DNA from: CAVVYA01 sp963752345
GTDB lineage: Bacteria > Pseudomonadota > Alphaproteobacteria > SMXQ01
Direction of reading: 5' to 3'
NCBI GenBank assembly: GCA_963752345.1
Contig: CAVVYA010000014.1
Span: 1-64,000, forward strand
DNA length: 64,000 nt
This document shows positions 62,948 to 64,000 of this stretch, one piece after another. A model generated the notes under the pieces. The model was not told the origin of the DNA. It saw only the letters and a list, made by a program, of their open reading frames with translations, and searched no databases. The first letter of the stretch is position 1. Every line of letters begins with the position of its first letter. A program made the translations under genes and the position numbers.

Positions 62948-63333
62948 ATGCGCGGCAAGCCCGATCTGTTGCCGGCGCTGCGGAACTTAGCGGCGATGTT
63001 GCGTGTGCATTCTCGAACTGTAACGGTCGGAGTGCCGCCCGATATTGCGTGGATGTGCCAGAGCTCGTGGTCCACGGCACGCACGAGTCTCCGCTGAATC
63101 GGAACGGTATTCTGGCGCTCTTGGCGGCTGGCCTGGTAGAACCTGTCGAACTGCTGCGCCGCGAGTCCTTCCCGAAGATCGTCGAAGCACTAAGACCACT
63201 CAAATTGCCGTCTCTCGATGAGACGGTTAAGAAATTCCGGGAGAGCTTGGCTTCCTATCGCGCGGAACGACGGCAGCATCTATGGAGATCAGCCATAGTA
63301 AAGGGCTCCCGACGTAATCCGGCCGATGCTTGA
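62948..63333 (+). CDS. Unknown protein, first of an overlapping pair, one -1 shift
   Basis: PDLLPALRNLAAMLRVHSRT changes frame near 63050 (one G missing) into VDVPELVVHGTHESPLNRNG and a helical GILALLAAGLVEPVELLRRE. Corrected length is 128 residues. The stop overlaps the ATG of the next gene, so they were translated together. No family recognised. Confidence 0.5.
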
Positions 63334-63879
63334 GAAGCTTGTCGGCTCGAGAGGGAAGACCTTCGAAACGTGTGTCGAACAAATTCTCTCTTCAGTAGGC
63401 GTTGAGTTCGTCCGGACAGATGATGGAAAGACCCCCGGTGCGGCAGATCTTCATCTCGGACCAAGCCATGTTGCTCCCGTCGTTATGGAGCTCAAGAGTG
63501 CCGAAGGCGATGGTGCGGTAGGACTCAATGAAGCGCTAGACGTTGTGAAGGGGGTCGCCGTCATCGGTCTCGATCATCTTTCGAAGGTGTGCTTAGCGAA
63601 TCCTGGCTTCGATCCACACGTGCCCTTGCACTCACGCAATGTGAAGAACCTTGCTTTACTCGAGGCATCCGTCTTTGCGGAAGCGATTTCCATGTCGGCC
63701 GGAAGGAAATCGATACCGGCGAATTTCTACAGTGGCTTTCGCAGCCCGGTAATCTCACGGCAGCGAACCTGCGGACGCCAAGGACGACTCGAAGGAACGC
63801 AAGGCTCTGGCCTGTAGCGGCTTCCCAGCGGTGGATTCCGCCTAATATCACAAATCAAGACGTTCGTTTTGATTTGTGA
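63326..63879 (+). CDS. Nuclease-like protein with a PD-(D/E)XK pattern, one -1 shift near 63690
   Basis: RGKTFETCVEQILSSVGVEF leads to GAADLHLG and VVMELKSAEGDGAVGLNEAL, an E...D...ExK arrangement of restriction-type nucleases. Near 63690 one base appears missing; the other frame continues VGRKEIDTGEFLQWLSQPGN. Corrected length is about 184 residues. It overlaps its upstream partner by 8 bp. A role in restricting DNA is possible but not shown. Confidence 0.6.
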
Positions 63880-63897
63880 TGAGGCAAAAATCCGATG

Positions 63898-64000
63898 TCA
63901 AGGAAGCTAGTTGCTTACTATCGCGTGAGCACCGACAAACAAGGGGCGCTCCGGCCTCGGGCTTGAAGCTCAACGAAAGGCAATTTCCGAATACATTGCT
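63898..64000 (+). CDS. Second serine recombinase, 5' end only, one +1 shift
   Basis: MSRKLVAYYRVSTDKQG is the start of a serine recombinase (active Ser at residue 12). After one extra G near 63945 it continues RSGLGLEAQRKAISEYIA, the normal helix. The gene runs off the window. It is divergent from the first recombinase. Confidence 0.85.

Larger units (their letters stand above)
53228..64000. mobile_element. Integrated element inside comM, left end at about 53228, right end beyond the window
   Basis: comM homology stops at 53227 and a serine recombinase gene begins within 17 bp on the other strand, reading towards the junction. GC content drops visibly, genes are small and unfamiliar, and defence-type nucleases occur (57939-59739 and 63326-63879). 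A second recombinase starts at 63898. No conjugation or capsid gene is in this part. The right half of comM should mark the other end. Confidence 0.82.

Noticed and set aside
62658..63170. A longer minus-strand protein with an HELWH metalloprotease-like motif
   Set aside because: The same DNA is better explained by the plus-strand overlapping pair; the minus reading needs an unsupported start and runs into a TAG upstream. It stays a weak alternative.

Overview
This window looks like the chromosome of a GC-rich alphaproteobacterium. The evidence is the phoR-pstSCAB-phoU-phoB order, a homospermidine synthase and ornithine decarboxylase operon, the hrcA/grpE and dnaK/dnaJ arrangement, the rsmI-yraN-gshB-comM neighbourhood and DUF1127/DUF2244 proteins. 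I cannot name a genus. Two PEP-CTERM proteins imply an exosortase and exopolysaccharide system elsewhere in the genome. I saw no rRNA, tRNA or CRISPR array.

Layout. 1-8.1 kb: a secreted hydrolase, mutS, a MaeB-type malic enzyme and phoR. 8.2-13.6 kb: the phosphate regulon, with a Pho box before pstS. 13.6-25.3 kb: a mixed housekeeping block (AmpG-like permease, PfkB kinase, bactofilin, Rieske oxygenase, nth, pyrE, Ada-like protein, dapB, and a secreted protein ending in 16 prolines). 25.4-29 kb: a polyamine operon (homospermidine synthase, ornithine decarboxylase, acetyltransferase) with a long structured leader that encodes a 14-residue peptide. 29.1-36 kb: chaperone genes with egtB inside the block. 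36-46.3 kb: rph, rdgB, two small secreted proteins, hemW, an LpoA-like lipoprotein, rsmI, yraN, a BON lipoprotein, a SirB1-type protein and gshB. 46.4-52.6 kb: an EEP-family protein, two PEP-CTERM proteins with matching sigma-54 promoters and a shared upstream box, and a sensor kinase.

53.1-64 kb is accessory DNA. The start of comM/yifB is cut after about 35 codons, and from there an element runs past the window edge. A serine recombinase sits at its left end, reading towards the junction, and a second recombinase begins at the right edge. Between them are a possible HUH-motif protein, XRE regulators, a fused methyltransferase-endonuclease, an overlapping ORF pair with a PD-(D/E)XK-like nuclease, a glycine-repeat protein, several unknown small proteins and four diverged copies of a hairpin-forming repeat.

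Sequence quality matters here. In the backbone I count 24 places where exactly one extra base breaks a conserved gene (eight in maeB) and no place with a missing base. Removing the extra base restores a full-length family protein each time, so assembly error is the likeliest cause. These genes are listed with their restored extents. In the element, single-base losses also occur, so some genes there may be truly decayed.
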